Position numbers and translations under genes: made by a program | Notes under the pieces: generated by a model | Databases searched by the model: none | Told to the model about the DNA's origin: nothing | What the model saw: the letters and a program-made list of their open reading frames with translations, nothing else | Shown: positions 17,213 through 26,408 of the stretch, piece by piece | Position numbering within the stretch: the stretch's first letter is position 1 | Layout: the number at the start of each line of letters is the position of its first letter | Assembly: GCF_036013915.1 (NCBI RefSeq) | Contig: NZ_CP107899.1 | Coordinates: 6,352,001 to 6,416,000, forward strand | Direction of reading: 5' to 3' | From: Streptomyces sp. NBC_00464 | GTDB lineage: Bacteria; Actinomycetota; Actinomycetes; Streptomycetales; Streptomycetaceae | DNA length: 64,000 nt

Positions 17213-18472
17213 ATGCGGCGAAGCCTTGGGCGGTACGAGCTCACTCACGAGCTGGGCCGGGGAGGCATGGGCGTCGTCTGGGCGGCGCTCGACCCCGTGG
17301 ACGGCCGGGAGGTGGCCGTCAAGCTGCTCGTTCCCCGGGGGTACGGCTCCGAGCTCTCCACCCTGGAACGCCGGTTTCTGCGCGAGGCGAGGCTCACCGC
17401 CCGCCTGAGTCACCCCGGCATTCCGGAGGTGTACGACCACGGCAGCCAGGACGGTGAGCTGTACCTGGTGATGGAGCGCGTACCGGGCCGCGCCCTGGAC
17501 GCGGTGATCGAGGAAGAGGGCGGCCTGGCTGTCGAGCGGGCCGCCGCCGTCGCCCGGACCGTCGCCGACGTGCTGGCCTATGCCCACGGCCAAGGCGTCG
17601 TCCATCGCGACCTCAAGCCCTCCAATCTGATGATCACGCCCGCCGGTGAGGTCAAGGTGCTGGACTTCGGCGTCGCGGCCGCCCTGGAACCCCGCCCGGG
17701 CGAGACGCGCTTCACCGCGGCCAATGCCACGCCCGGGACGGTGATCTACATGGCACCCGAGCAGGCGGTCGGCAAGACCGTCCCGGCGAGTGACCTCTAC
17801 TCACTCGGCTGCGTCCTGTACGAACTGCTCGCCGGGAAACCGCCGTTCACGGAGGGCGGCCTCTTCATGCTGTACCACCAGCATGCGAATGATCCCGTGC
17901 CCCCGCTCGAAGGGCTTCGGCCCGGCGTTCCCCCGGGGCTGCGGAAGCTGGTGGAAGGGCTGCTGGAGAAGGAACCGGGGAACAGGCCCGGCTCGGCGGC
18001 AGAGGTGTGCGCGCTTCTCGCGGCCTGGGCTCCCGCACCGGCCGCGGCCGCACTCGTTCATCCGCGGCTGGCCGAGATCGAGGCCCTGCGCCGATCGGGT
18101 CACCCGGCTCCCGCGCTTGAGGAGTACCGGGACCTGCTCGCGGCCCCAGGCCTCGGTCCGGCCGATGTCCTCGCGGCCCGGGTCGGTACCGCCCTGTGTG
18201 ACGGGGCGCTCGGCCGTACCCGGGAGGCGCTGGACGAGCTCATGTCCGTACTCGCGGAACAGCGCAGCCTGCTGGGGCCGGCCGATCCCGGAGTGCTGGA
18301 CACGCGCTACGAGATCGCGGTGCTCCTGGTGCGCGCGGGGGAGCGGCGTCGTGCGGCGGAACTGCTGCGCCGACTGGCCGATGACGAGGAGCGCGCACCG
18401 GCTCAGGACGACCCGCGCCGAGGGCGTTCGCGCGCTCTCCTCAGGCGACTCGATCGCATGCCCCGCACTTGA
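17213..18472 (+). CDS. Ser/Thr protein kinase 2 with TPR-like tail
   Basis: 419 residues. The kinase domain (residues ~3-270) has GRGGMGVVW, VAVKLL, HRDLKPSN, DFGVA and APEQ, i.e. all catalytic elements. The C-terminal ~140 residues are helical and TPR-like (EALRRSGHPAPALEEYRDLLA, REALDELMSVLAEQRSLLG), without a membrane segment. The start is uncertain: ATG 17213 begins exactly at the kinase fold, while GTG 17144 or 17171 would add an Ala/Gly-rich leader. Its stop codon overlaps a TTGACT box and drmD starts 120 bases later, so the kinases and DISARM are adjacent transcriptionally. Role inferred only from context: a phospho-switch for the defence genes. Confidence 0.85.
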   Translation: MRRSLGRYELTHELGRGGMGVVWAALDPVDGREVAVKLLVPRGYGSELSTLERRFLREARLTARLSHPGIPEVYDHGSQDGELYLVMERVPGRALDAVIEEEGGLAVERAAAVARTVADVLAYAHGQGVVHRDLKPSNLMITPAGEVKVLDFGVAAALEPRPGETRFTAANATPGTVIYMAPEQAVGKTVPASDLYSLGCVLYELLAGKPPFTEGGLFMLYHQHANDPVPPLEGLRPGVPPGLRKLVEGLLEKEPGNRPGSAAEVCALLAAWAPAPAAAALVHPRLAEIEALRRSGHPAPALEEYRDLLAAPGLGPADVLAARVGTALCDGALGRTREALDELMSVLAEQRSLLGPADPGVLDTRYEIAVLLVRAGERRRAAELLRRLADDEERAPAQDDPRRGRSRALLRRLDRMPRT

Positions 18473-18492
18473 CTTTGTAATCTCTGTTCACA
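18469..18492 (+). promoter_or_regulatory. Island element 2 (split form) and putative drmD promoter
   Basis: TTGACTTTGT, then seven extra bases, then GTTCACA: both halves of the island element, pulled apart. TTGACT overlaps the kinase 2 stop; AGTAAT follows at 17-base spacing and could be a -10 box for drmD. Confidence 0.5.
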
Positions 18493-18591
18493 GTAATTGC
18501 GACATGTTAAGCTGCGACGTGCCGCTCGGATGGGAGACAGGGGTCCTTGTCCGCGGATGGCCACCGGAGATATCGAGGGGAAACAGCGCCG

Positions 18592-21500
18592 ATGACGTCA
18601 ACAGCCCAGCGCGGGAGCGAGCGGACCGGGGCGCAGGAGCTTCCCGAAGAGGGAAAGCTCGTCGAGGTACGCGGTCAGTCGTGGGTGGTCGCCCGCGTCG
18701 AGCCGTCCCCGCCCCAGGGCGACGACGACACCCGCAGGCCCGCCACCCTCGTTCACCTCCAGTCCGTGGCCGACGGCCGCTTCGGCGACACACTCTCCGT
18801 CATCTGGGAAGTGGAGCCCGGCCGCCGCGTCCTGCCCGCCGGCTCCCTCCCCGACGCCTCCACCGGTCAGTACGACCCGCCGTCCCGTCTCGCCGCGTTC
18901 CTCGACGCCGTTCGCTGGTCCGCCGTCGCCTCCGCCGACTCCAAGACGCTCCAGGCCCCTTTCCGCTCGGGGGTGGCCGTCGAGCCCTACCAGCTGGAAC
19001 CCGTCTCCCGTGCGGTCGGCGCGCCTCGCGTCAACCTGCTGCTCGCCGACGACGTCGGTCTCGGAAAGACCGTCGAGGCCGGCCTCGTCGCCCAGGAGCT
19101 GCTGCTGCGCGGCCGCGCCCGCCGCATCATGGTCGTCTGTCCCGCCGGGCTCACCCTGAAGTGGCGCGACGAGATGGCGGAGAAGTTCGGCCTCGACTTC
19201 ACCGTCGTCAACTCCGAGCACTGCGCCCGGCTCCGCCGCACCCACGGCACCGCGGCCAACCCCTTCCGCGTACACCCGCTGACCATCGTGTCCCTGCCCT
19301 GGCTGCGCGGCACCAAGGCCCAGCGCCTCCTCGACGAGGTCATCGGCGCCCCCGAGGAGAGCCGCGACGGCGACCACAAGCGGTTCTTCGACCTGCTGGT
19401 CCTCGACGAGGCCCACCACGTCGCCCCGTCCGCCCCCAAGCAGGTCTACGCGGTCGACTCCCAGCAGACGAAGCTGATCCGCCGCCTCGTCCCGCACTTC
19501 GAGCACCGCCTCTTCCTCTCCGCCACCCCGCACAACGGGTACCCCGAGTCCTACACCGCGCTCCTCGAACTCATCGACGACCAGCGCTTCGCCCGCGGCA
19601 TGGACCCCGACAAGGACGCGCTGAAGGACACGGTCGTCCGTCGCCTCAAGGCAACGGTCACCAACGCCGACGGCACACCTCGCTTCCGTGCCCGCAGGAC
19701 CGAACAACTCCCGGTCGACTACACGGACGCCGAGCGCGAGATCCACGGCCTGCTCAGCTCGTTCGCGGACCTGCGCCGCAAGAAGCTCGTCCCGACCGCC
19801 AAGGGCGGCCGCCGCGCAGCCGACCTGGTGACCCTGCTGCTGAAGAAGCGACTGTTCTCCTCCCCGGCCGCCTTCCTCCGCACGGTCCGCGTGTACCTCT
19901 CCCACCTGGAGGACACCGGCACCCGTACGCGCATCGCGGCGGCCGAAGTCCCGGACTGGCTCGACGACTTCGCGGACATGGTCGCCGACCTGGACGACCT
20001 CGGGCTCGTCGACGCGGAGGACGCCGCCCTCACCCGCTCCACCTCCCTGACCCCCGCCGAGGACAACCAGGAGCTCGACCTGCTCCAGCGGATGGAGCGC
20101 TGGGCGGTCACCCACGAGGCGGACGCCGACTCCAAGGCGGCCGTTCTCCTGCGTACCCTCAAGGCTGTCTGCCGCACCGCCGACGGCAAGCACTGGACGA
20201 ACGAGCGCATCGTCGTCTTCACGGAGTACCGGGACACCCTGGACTGGCTCGTCACCCTGCTCCGTCAGGAGAAGCTCACCGACGACGGCCGCACCGCCGT
20301 CCTGCACGGCGGCCTCAGCACCGAGGACCGCGAGCACATCCGCCTCGGTTTCCAGGCCGACCCGGCCACCGACGAGGGCGCGGTCCGCATCCTGCTCGCC
20401 ACCGACGCGGCCGGCGAGGGCATCGACCTCCAGAACCACTGTCACCGGCTGATCAACTACGACATCCCGTTCAACCCCAACAAGCTCGAACAGCGCATCG
20501 GCCGCATCGACCGCTGGGGCCAGCGCCACGACCCGGAGATCTCCCACTTCATCGGCTCCGGCTGGCAGCAGGCCCAGGCCGGATCGTACGAAGCGGACCT
20601 GGAGTTCCTGTCCCGCGTGGCAAAGAAGGTCGCCCGCATGGAACAGGACCTCGGCTCCGTCAACGCCGTCATCGCCGAGGCCGTCCAGCGCCGCATGACC
20701 GGCGACACCACGCCCGTCGACATCGACAACGCCAAGCCCCGCACCATCCAGGGCCGCCGCACCGGTGGTGAGGTCGCTCCCGAGCAGAACGTCACCGCCC
20801 AGTCCAAGCGTCTCGCCGACCAGTACGACGAGACCGTTTCCACACTCGGCCTCACCCCGGCCAACATCAAGCGCGTCGTCGACACCGCCCTCGCCCTCGA
20901 CCACCAGCCGCCCCTGGCCCCCGACCGCACCCTCGCCGAGGACTTCGACCCGGGCGACCTGTACGAGGTCCCGCCTCTCTCCGGCACGTGGGAACGAGCG
21001 AGCCGCGGTCTCACCCACAAGCTCCGTGAGGACGAGCAGCGCCCCATCACCTTCGACGCGGCCGTCGCCGCCCGGGGTCGTGACGACGTCGTCCTCACCC
21101 ACCTCAAGCACCCCCTCGTCGCCCTGTCGACCCGCCTGCTGACCGCGGCGGTCTGGAACGCGGACTCCGTCGGCCTGCATCGCGTGACCGCAGTCGTCAG
21201 CGACGACCCGGCGATCACGACCACCCTCGTCTCGGCCTACGCCCGGTACGTCCTCGTCGGCAACGACGGCACCCGGCTGCACGAGGAGGTCATCCACGCG
21301 GGCGGCTGGTTCGGCGACACGGGCCGCTTCCGCCGCTGGGAGTCCGTACGCACCCAGGCGGACGCCCTCGCGAAAGCCCTCACCGAAGGCACCGAGGCGG
21401 CCCCGCACCTCAGGCAGGAACTCACCACGGCCTGGGAGAAGCTCGCCACCCCGCTGAACACCTCCCTCGAAGCCCGCGCCCGCGAACGAGGCGACAGCCT

Positions 21501-21831
21501 GGTCAAGGCCCTCGCCGACCGCCGCAAGCAGGAAGAGGACCGCATCATGGCGACCCTCGGCCGCTTCGAAGCGACTCTGCAGGCCAAGCTCAAGGAGGAG
21601 GGCGACGGCACGGGCGAGCAGTACGCGCTCTTCAGCCGGCACGACATCACCGCCGCCGAACGCCGCCAGTACGACGACGACCGGGCCCGCTGGCAGCAAC
21701 GCCTCGACGGCATCCCCGCCGAACGCGAACGCGAACTCGCCGCGATCACCGCCCGCTACCGCGACCCCCGCGCCCACCTCTTCCCCGTAGCCGTCGTCTT
21801 CGTGATCCCCGCAAAGGAAGCCCGCCGATGA
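18592..21831 (+). CDS. drmD: DISARM SNF2-like helicase DrmD
   Basis: 1079 residues. SF2/SNF2 motor: Walker A ADDVGLGKT near residue 152, DEAHH near 271, SATPHNG (motif III), and a helicase C domain near 540-650 with AGEGIDLQ and RIGRIDRWGQ (motifs V-VI). The ~400-residue helical C-terminus contains charged coiled-coil stretches. The order drmD-drmMI with a 4-base ATGA overlap is the hallmark of class 1 DISARM. ATG 18592 is preceded by GAGGGG. The protein is thought to translocate on phage DNA as part of the DISARM restriction complex. Confidence 0.88.
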   Translation: MTSTAQRGSERTGAQELPEEGKLVEVRGQSWVVARVEPSPPQGDDDTRRPATLVHLQSVADGRFGDTLSVIWEVEPGRRVLPAGSLPDASTGQYDPPSRLAAFLDAVRWSAVASADSKTLQAPFRSGVAVEPYQLEPVSRAVGAPRVNLLLADDVGLGKTVEAGLVAQELLLRGRARRIMVVCPAGLTLKWRDEMAEKFGLDFTVVNSEHCARLRRTHGTAANPFRVHPLTIVSLPWLRGTKAQRLLDEVIGAPEESRDGDHKRFFDLLVLDEAHHVAPSAPKQVYAVDSQQTKLIRRLVPHFEHRLFLSATPHNGYPESYTALLELIDDQRFARGMDPDKDALKDTVVRRLKATVTNADGTPRFRARRTEQLPVDYTDAEREIHGLLSSFADLRRKKLVPTAKGGRRAADLVTLLLKKRLFSSPAAFLRTVRVYLSHLEDTGTRTRIAAAEVPDWLDDFADMVADLDDLGLVDAEDAALTRSTSLTPAEDNQELDLLQRMERWAVTHEADADSKAAVLLRTLKAVCRTADGKHWTNERIVVFTEYRDTLDWLVTLLRQEKLTDDGRTAVLHGGLSTEDREHIRLGFQADPATDEGAVRILLATDAAGEGIDLQNHCHRLINYDIPFNPNKLEQRIGRIDRWGQRHDPEISHFIGSGWQQAQAGSYEADLEFLSRVAKKVARMEQDLGSVNAVIAEAVQRRMTGDTTPVDIDNAKPRTIQGRRTGGEVAPEQNVTAQSKRLADQYDETVSTLGLTPANIKRVVDTALALDHQPPLAPDRTLAEDFDPGDLYEVPPLSGTWERASRGLTHKLREDEQRPITFDAAVAARGRDDVVLTHLKHPLVALSTRLLTAAVWNADSVGLHRVTAVVSDDPAITTTLVSAYARYVLVGNDGTRLHEEVIHAGGWFGDTGRFRRWESVRTQADALAKALTEGTEAAPHLRQELTTAWEKLATPLNTSLEARARERGDSLVKALADRRKQEEDRIMATLGRFEATLQAKLKEEGDGTGEQYALFSRHDITAAERRQYDDDRARWQQRLDGIPAERERELAAITARYRDPRAHLFPVAVVFVIPAKEARR

Positions 21832-24800
21832 GCCCCCGCCGCCCTGTCTCCCCTGGTCTCGCCGCAGCCAAGGCGCAGGCGCTCGACGGCCGCCGCCAGC
21901 ACCAGGAATGGCTGGACCTCACCGAGGTCTCGGGCCCCTTCCTCACCATGCCGGTCCTGCGACAGGCCTGGCCCCAGCTCGACGCCCTGGAGAAGGACGA
22001 ACGCGCCCGCCTGCGGGCCCGCCACGCGGACTGGCAGAACGACACCACGGCGGGCCGCGACGAGTGGGTCGCTTACGTCCTGCGTTCCCTCCTCGGCTGG
22101 GGCGACGCGCTCACACTCCGCCAGGGCGAGGACGAGGACATCGCCCTCGACCGCCTCACCCTCCACGTCCCCGAACACGGCGCGGTCCTCCGCCCCGACT
22201 TCGCCCTCGCCGAACCGGGCACCGACCTCGCCGCCGAACCCGACACGGCCTCGGCCGCGAAGCGCGTCCGCGTCCTCGGCACGACCGTCCCCTCGGGGAC
22301 CGTCCCCACCTCGCGCGCCGCCGCCGGCGCCGACTGGGCGGCAGCCCCGGCGGACCGCCTGGCCCGCCTGCTGCGCCACCACGACATCCCGCTCGGCCTC
22401 GTCACCGACGGCCGTTGGTGGTGCCTGGTCTGGGCCCCCCTCGGCGGCGTCACGACGACGGCGGTCTTCGACACGATCGGCTGGAACGAAGCCGCCGAAC
22501 GCAACGTCGTCCGCGCCTTCGTCTCCCTTCTGCGCCGCCGCCGCTTCTTCGAGTACGAGGACGCCGAGACGCTCGTCGGCCTGCTCAAGGCAAGCCTGGC
22601 CGCCGGCGAGGACGTCACCGAAGCGCTCGGTATCCAGGTCCGCCAGGCCGTGGAGCTCCTCGTCGACGCCATAGGGCGGGCGGACGTACGGGCGATGGAC
22701 GCGGGAGCCCCCGGGCTGCACGCCTCCGGAGTGGCCGCCGGTGAGATCTACCGGGGCGCGGTCGCCGTCATGATGCGCATCGTCTTCCTCCTGTACGCGG
22801 AGGAACGTGGCCTGCTCCCCTCGGACAACGAGGTGTACGCGACGGCGTACTCGGCCCGCTTCCTGCGCTCCGAACTCAAGGCCCGCGCAGACGAGGAGGG
22901 CGAGAGCGCCCTCGAACACACCACCTCCGCCTGGCACCGCCTCATCGCCCTCTTCCACGCGGTGCACGGCGGAGTGGACCACCCCGAGCTGCACCTCCCC
23001 GCGTACGACGGCTCGATCTTCGCCCCCGACACGTATGCCTGGCTGGAGCTCACCACCCCGCTCCTCCCGATCGACGACCGCACGGTTCTGCACATGCTCC
23101 AGTCGGTGCAGGAGGTCCGCGTCGGCACCGGAAAGAACGCGGAGGTCCGCACGCTGAGCTTCCGCGCCCTGGACGTGGAGCAGATCGGTTACGTGTACGA
23201 GGGCCTGCTCTCGTACGGCGGCGAGCGCGCGGTCGAGGACATGGTGGGCCTCATCGGCCCGGAGGGCCTCGAACACGAGGTGCCGTTGCGGGAGTTGGAG
23301 TCGCTGGCGGCGAAGTCGGGCGGCTCGGTCGCGGACCTGGCCAAGGCCATCCACGAGAAGTGGAAGGACCCGAAGCCCCCGGCGAGCGCTTCGCGGCTGG
23401 AAAAGCTGCTGGCCCCGGCGAAGGACGAGGTGGAGGCCCGCCGGCAGCTGAACGCGGTGACGAAGGAGGTCTCGCTGAGCGAGCGCCTGCTGCCGTTCTT
23501 CGGCATCCTGAGGCGCGACCTCCGTGACCTGCCGATGGTCATCCCGAACGGTTCGCTGTACGTCACGGAGTCCTCGCTCCGGAAGAACACGGGCACGCAC
23601 TACACGCCCAGGTTCCTGGCGGAGGACGTCGTCCGGCACGCACTGGAGCCGCTGGTGTACGAGCCGGGCCCGCTGCAGACGGCGGACGCGGGGGAGTGGC
23701 GGCTGAAGTCGCCCGAGCAGATCCTGAAGCTGAAGATCGCGGACATCGCGATGGGCTCGGCGGCGTTCCTGGTGGCGGCGTGCCGTTACCTGGGCGACCG
23801 ACTGATCGAGGCCTGGGAGAACGAGGGCCGCACGGACGCGATGACGTACCGGGCCGGCCGAGCCGTCGACGCGGTGACGGCCGCGGACGCGGAGCAGGAC
23901 CCGGTGGTGGTGGAGTCCCGCCGCGAGATCATCGAGCACTGCCTGTACGGGGTGGACATCAACCCGATGGCCGTGGAGATGGCGAAGCTGTCGCTGTGGC
24001 TGGTGTCGATGGACCCGACGCGGCCGTTCACGTTCCTGGACGACCGGCTCGTGGCGGGGGACTCGCTGCTGGGCGTGCACAGCATGGAGCAGCTGCAGTC
24101 GGTTCACATGAAGCCGAAGGCGCAGAGCGACGTGCTGGTCCACGAGGCCGCGTCGTTGATCGACGAGCTGACGAGGGAGCGCCTGGCGATCACGGCGATC
24201 AAGGGCGTGGACCTGCCCGCGCTCCAGCAGAAGCGGGAGCGGCTGGAGGACGTCAACCGCCACTCACGGCGCCTGCGGTTGGTGGGCGACCTGATCGCGG
24301 GGGCGGCGCTGGCGACTTGCGCGTCGGGGCGGGTGGAGTGGTACGCGCCGGACGGGGGCGAGCGGGTGAAGGACCTGTTCCCGCAGGCGGCGTGGCTCGT
24401 GGAGAAGCTCTTCGCGGAGGGCGTCGAGGACGACTCGGAGATCGTGCGGGAGACGCGGGCGACGGCTGAGGAGTGGCTGGGGGCGGAGCTGCCGGCGGGG
24501 GGTATGGAGCGGCGGCCGGTGCATTGGCCGTTGGTGTTTCCGGAGGTGTTTTCGGTGGGGGGTGGGTTCGATGCGGTGGTGGGGAACCCACCGTTCTTGG
24601 GAGGAAGCAAGATCACGGGTGCATCTGGTGACGCATTTCGTGAATACATTGTGGATTACGTTGCGGGCGGGAAGCGCGGCAATGGTGACCTGGTTGCCTA
24701 CTTTGAGTTGCGAACGCACGCATTGCTCAATATTTCGGGGCAAAGTGGCCTGATTGCTACAAATACTTTGGCGCAAGGGGATACCCGAGAGGTTGGTCTT

Positions 24801-26117
24801 GATCAACTGGCTGCAGCGGGAATTGATATTCGCAGAGCTATCAAAAGTGCTCCGTGGCCTTCGAGTTCTGCCGTGTTGGAATATTGTGCCGTGTGGACCA
24901 GTGTATTGAAAGTTTCGGAACTTGGTAAGCGTGTATTGAACGGGGTTGATTTGAGTGGAGGTATCTCGACATCGCTGAGCCCTGCGACGCGTCAAACTTC
25001 GAGCTGCCAGCCGTTGGCAATTAATCGAGGGCAGGCGTTCAATGGGTCATATGTTCTCGGTTTGGGGTTTACCCTCCCTCCTCGGGAAGCGAAGGCTTGG
25101 ATCACTGAAGGTCGCGAATATTCTGATGTGCTGTTTCCTTACCTTAATGGTGAGGATGTGAACAAAAGTCCAGCTCATGATGCGAGTCGATGGGTCATCG
25201 ATTTCAAAGATTGGTCCGAGCTCCGGGCGCGTGGATACGCAAAGGCCTTCGAGCGAGTCGAGCGAGATGTGAAGCCGGAGAGGTTGCTTAATAATAACGA
25301 GAAGGTTAGAAAGGATTGGTGGCAGTACAAAAGGATCGCTCCGGATATGAGGCGTGCGATCGAGGGTGCCGATCGCACGATAGTGATCGCGCTTGTGAGT
25401 AAGGTTGTGATGCCGGTCCTGGTGCCAACCGGGCAGGTCTTCTCACACATGCTGGGAATTTTCGCCTCCAGTGAAACTGGATTGCTGGCATTTCTTAGTA
25501 GCGCCCCCCATTACTGGTGGGCCATCGATCGCGCCTCCACTATGAAGGGTGACCTCCGCTACACTCTCACCGACGTATTCGAGACCTTGGTTCGTCCTCC
25601 GCTTACCCCGAGCCTTCGCGGGGCTGGAACCCGCTTGGACGTCTACCGTCGCGACCTTATGCTCGCCCGCAACATTGGACTCACAGCCACCTACAACCTT
25701 GTCCACAACCCCGAGTGCCAGGACGAGGACATCGTCGAACTCCGCCGCATCCACGAGGAGATCGACCGCGCCACCGTCGAGGCGTACGGCTGGTTCGACC
25801 TCCTGGACGACTCCGGGCAGACCCCGCACGCCGACCCGACTCACGAGACGTTCCCGCTCGACCACGGCTTCCACGAGACGGACCAGGGCACCCGCTACAC
25901 CATCGGCCTCCTCGCCCGGACCGAGATCATTGACCGGCTGCGCCAGCTGAACCACCAGGCGTACGCCGACGAGGTCCACCTCGGGCTGCACAAGAAGCCG
26001 GCCAAACACCCGGACATGCCAAAGCCCTCCGCCGACGCCATCCGGAAGCGCAAGGAGCAGCTCGCTGCGCGAGGCGGTTCGGACTTCGGTGAAGGTGGCG
26101 AGGGCGCCCTCTTCTGA
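21828..26117 (+). CDS. drmMI: DISARM class 1 adenine methylase DrmMI
   Basis: 1429 residues, the usual size of DrmMI/PglX-like enzymes. N-terminal ~600 residues are accessory and nuclease-like; SAM motif I is DIAMGSAAFLVA (~640), further methylase elements include DINPMAVEMAKLSLW, and catalytic motif IV is NPPFLGG (~918). It marks host DNA so that DISARM spares it. It starts in an ATGA overlap with drmD. Directly after motif IV, from about 24600 to 25620, base composition drops sharply: codons such as AAT, ATT and AGA appear in a gene otherwise almost all G/C at third positions. This is where the target-recognition domain should lie, so that part was probably exchanged horizontally. Confidence 0.9.
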   Translation: MSPRRPVSPGLAAAKAQALDGRRQHQEWLDLTEVSGPFLTMPVLRQAWPQLDALEKDERARLRARHADWQNDTTAGRDEWVAYVLRSLLGWGDALTLRQGEDEDIALDRLTLHVPEHGAVLRPDFALAEPGTDLAAEPDTASAAKRVRVLGTTVPSGTVPTSRAAAGADWAAAPADRLARLLRHHDIPLGLVTDGRWWCLVWAPLGGVTTTAVFDTIGWNEAAERNVVRAFVSLLRRRRFFEYEDAETLVGLLKASLAAGEDVTEALGIQVRQAVELLVDAIGRADVRAMDAGAPGLHASGVAAGEIYRGAVAVMMRIVFLLYAEERGLLPSDNEVYATAYSARFLRSELKARADEEGESALEHTTSAWHRLIALFHAVHGGVDHPELHLPAYDGSIFAPDTYAWLELTTPLLPIDDRTVLHMLQSVQEVRVGTGKNAEVRTLSFRALDVEQIGYVYEGLLSYGGERAVEDMVGLIGPEGLEHEVPLRELESLAAKSGGSVADLAKAIHEKWKDPKPPASASRLEKLLAPAKDEVEARRQLNAVTKEVSLSERLLPFFGILRRDLRDLPMVIPNGSLYVTESSLRKNTGTHYTPRFLAEDVVRHALEPLVYEPGPLQTADAGEWRLKSPEQILKLKIADIAMGSAAFLVAACRYLGDRLIEAWENEGRTDAMTYRAGRAVDAVTAADAEQDPVVVESRREIIEHCLYGVDINPMAVEMAKLSLWLVSMDPTRPFTFLDDRLVAGDSLLGVHSMEQLQSVHMKPKAQSDVLVHEAASLIDELTRERLAITAIKGVDLPALQQKRERLEDVNRHSRRLRLVGDLIAGAALATCASGRVEWYAPDGGERVKDLFPQAAWLVEKLFAEGVEDDSEIVRETRATAEEWLGAELPAGGMERRPVHWPLVFPEVFSVGGGFDAVVGNPPFLGGSKITGASGDAFREYIVDYVAGGKRGNGDLVAYFELRTHALLNISGQSGLIATNTLAQGDTREVGLDQLAAAGIDIRRAIKSAPWPSSSAVLEYCAVWTSVLKVSELGKRVLNGVDLSGGISTSLSPATRQTSSCQPLAINRGQAFNGSYVLGLGFTLPPREAKAWITEGREYSDVLFPYLNGEDVNKSPAHDASRWVIDFKDWSELRARGYAKAFERVERDVKPERLLNNNEKVRKDWWQYKRIAPDMRRAIEGADRTIVIALVSKVVMPVLVPTGQVFSHMLGIFASSETGLLAFLSSAPHYWWAIDRASTMKGDLRYTLTDVFETLVRPPLTPSLRGAGTRLDVYRRDLMLARNIGLTATYNLVHNPECQDEDIVELRRIHEEIDRATVEAYGWFDLLDDSGQTPHADPTHETFPLDHGFHETDQGTRYTIGLLARTEIIDRLRQLNHQAYADEVHLGLHKKPAKHPDMPKPSADAIRKRKEQLAARGGSDFGEGGEGALF

Positions 26118-26133
26118 GCGTGCCGCAAGACTA

Positions 26134-26173
26134 CGGGCTCGTCCGCATCACCTACTTGATGCGGACGAGCCCG
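26134..26173. terminator. Terminator after drmMI
   Basis: Perfect 17-bp inverted repeat CGGGCTCGTCCGCATCA / TGATGCGGACGAGCCCG with loop CCTACT, between convergent drmMI and the DUF397 gene. It ends the drmD-drmMI transcript. Confidence 0.92.
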
Positions 26174-26201
26174 TTGTTCCGTTCAAGGTGCCTCGTCGAC
26201 G

Positions 26202-26408
26202 CTATCCCCGCGCCAGCGTTACGAACGCCGCCCACTCGCCCCCGCCGACCCGCAGCACCGGCCCGCCGCCCGCGACCTTCGAGTCCCGGACGTACACCGC
26301 GCCGACGCCAGCGGCCACCTCTACGCAGTCGCCGCCGTCCGATCCGCTGTAGCTGCTCTTGAACCAGCGCAGCTCGTCAACGTTCTCGGTTACCTGCTCC
26401 ACGCTCAT
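26202..26408 (-). CDS. DUF397 protein
   Basis: 68 residues with the DUF397 signature: WFKSSYSGSDGGDCVEVA, VRDSK, and GGGEWAAFV near the end. Such small proteins are encoded next to Scr1-type XRE regulators in Streptomyces and act with them in developmental control, perhaps as antidote-like partners. The ATG overlaps the stop of the XRE gene by four bases, so the two are translationally coupled. Confidence 0.9.
   Translation of the reverse strand: MSVEQVTENVDELRWFKSSYSGSDGGDCVEVAAGVGAVYVRDSKVAGGGPVLRVGGGEWAAFVTLARG

Noticed and set aside
18598..21777. 1059-codon open frame antisense to drmD (and similar long antisense frames, e.g. 21756-24263 and 52562-56359)
   Set aside because: Shadow frames caused by extreme GC3; the compositions are unnatural (Val/Gly/Arg/Glu-rich or Pro/Arg-rich) and they lie opposite clear genes. 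The 52562-56359 frame is real only in its last part (the membrane protein).
16174..26117. BREX type 2/Pgl system (PglW kinase with PglX methylase)
   Set aside because: The kinases are short and no PglZ, BrxC or Lon-like gene exists; drmD, drmA, drmB and drmC identify DISARM.
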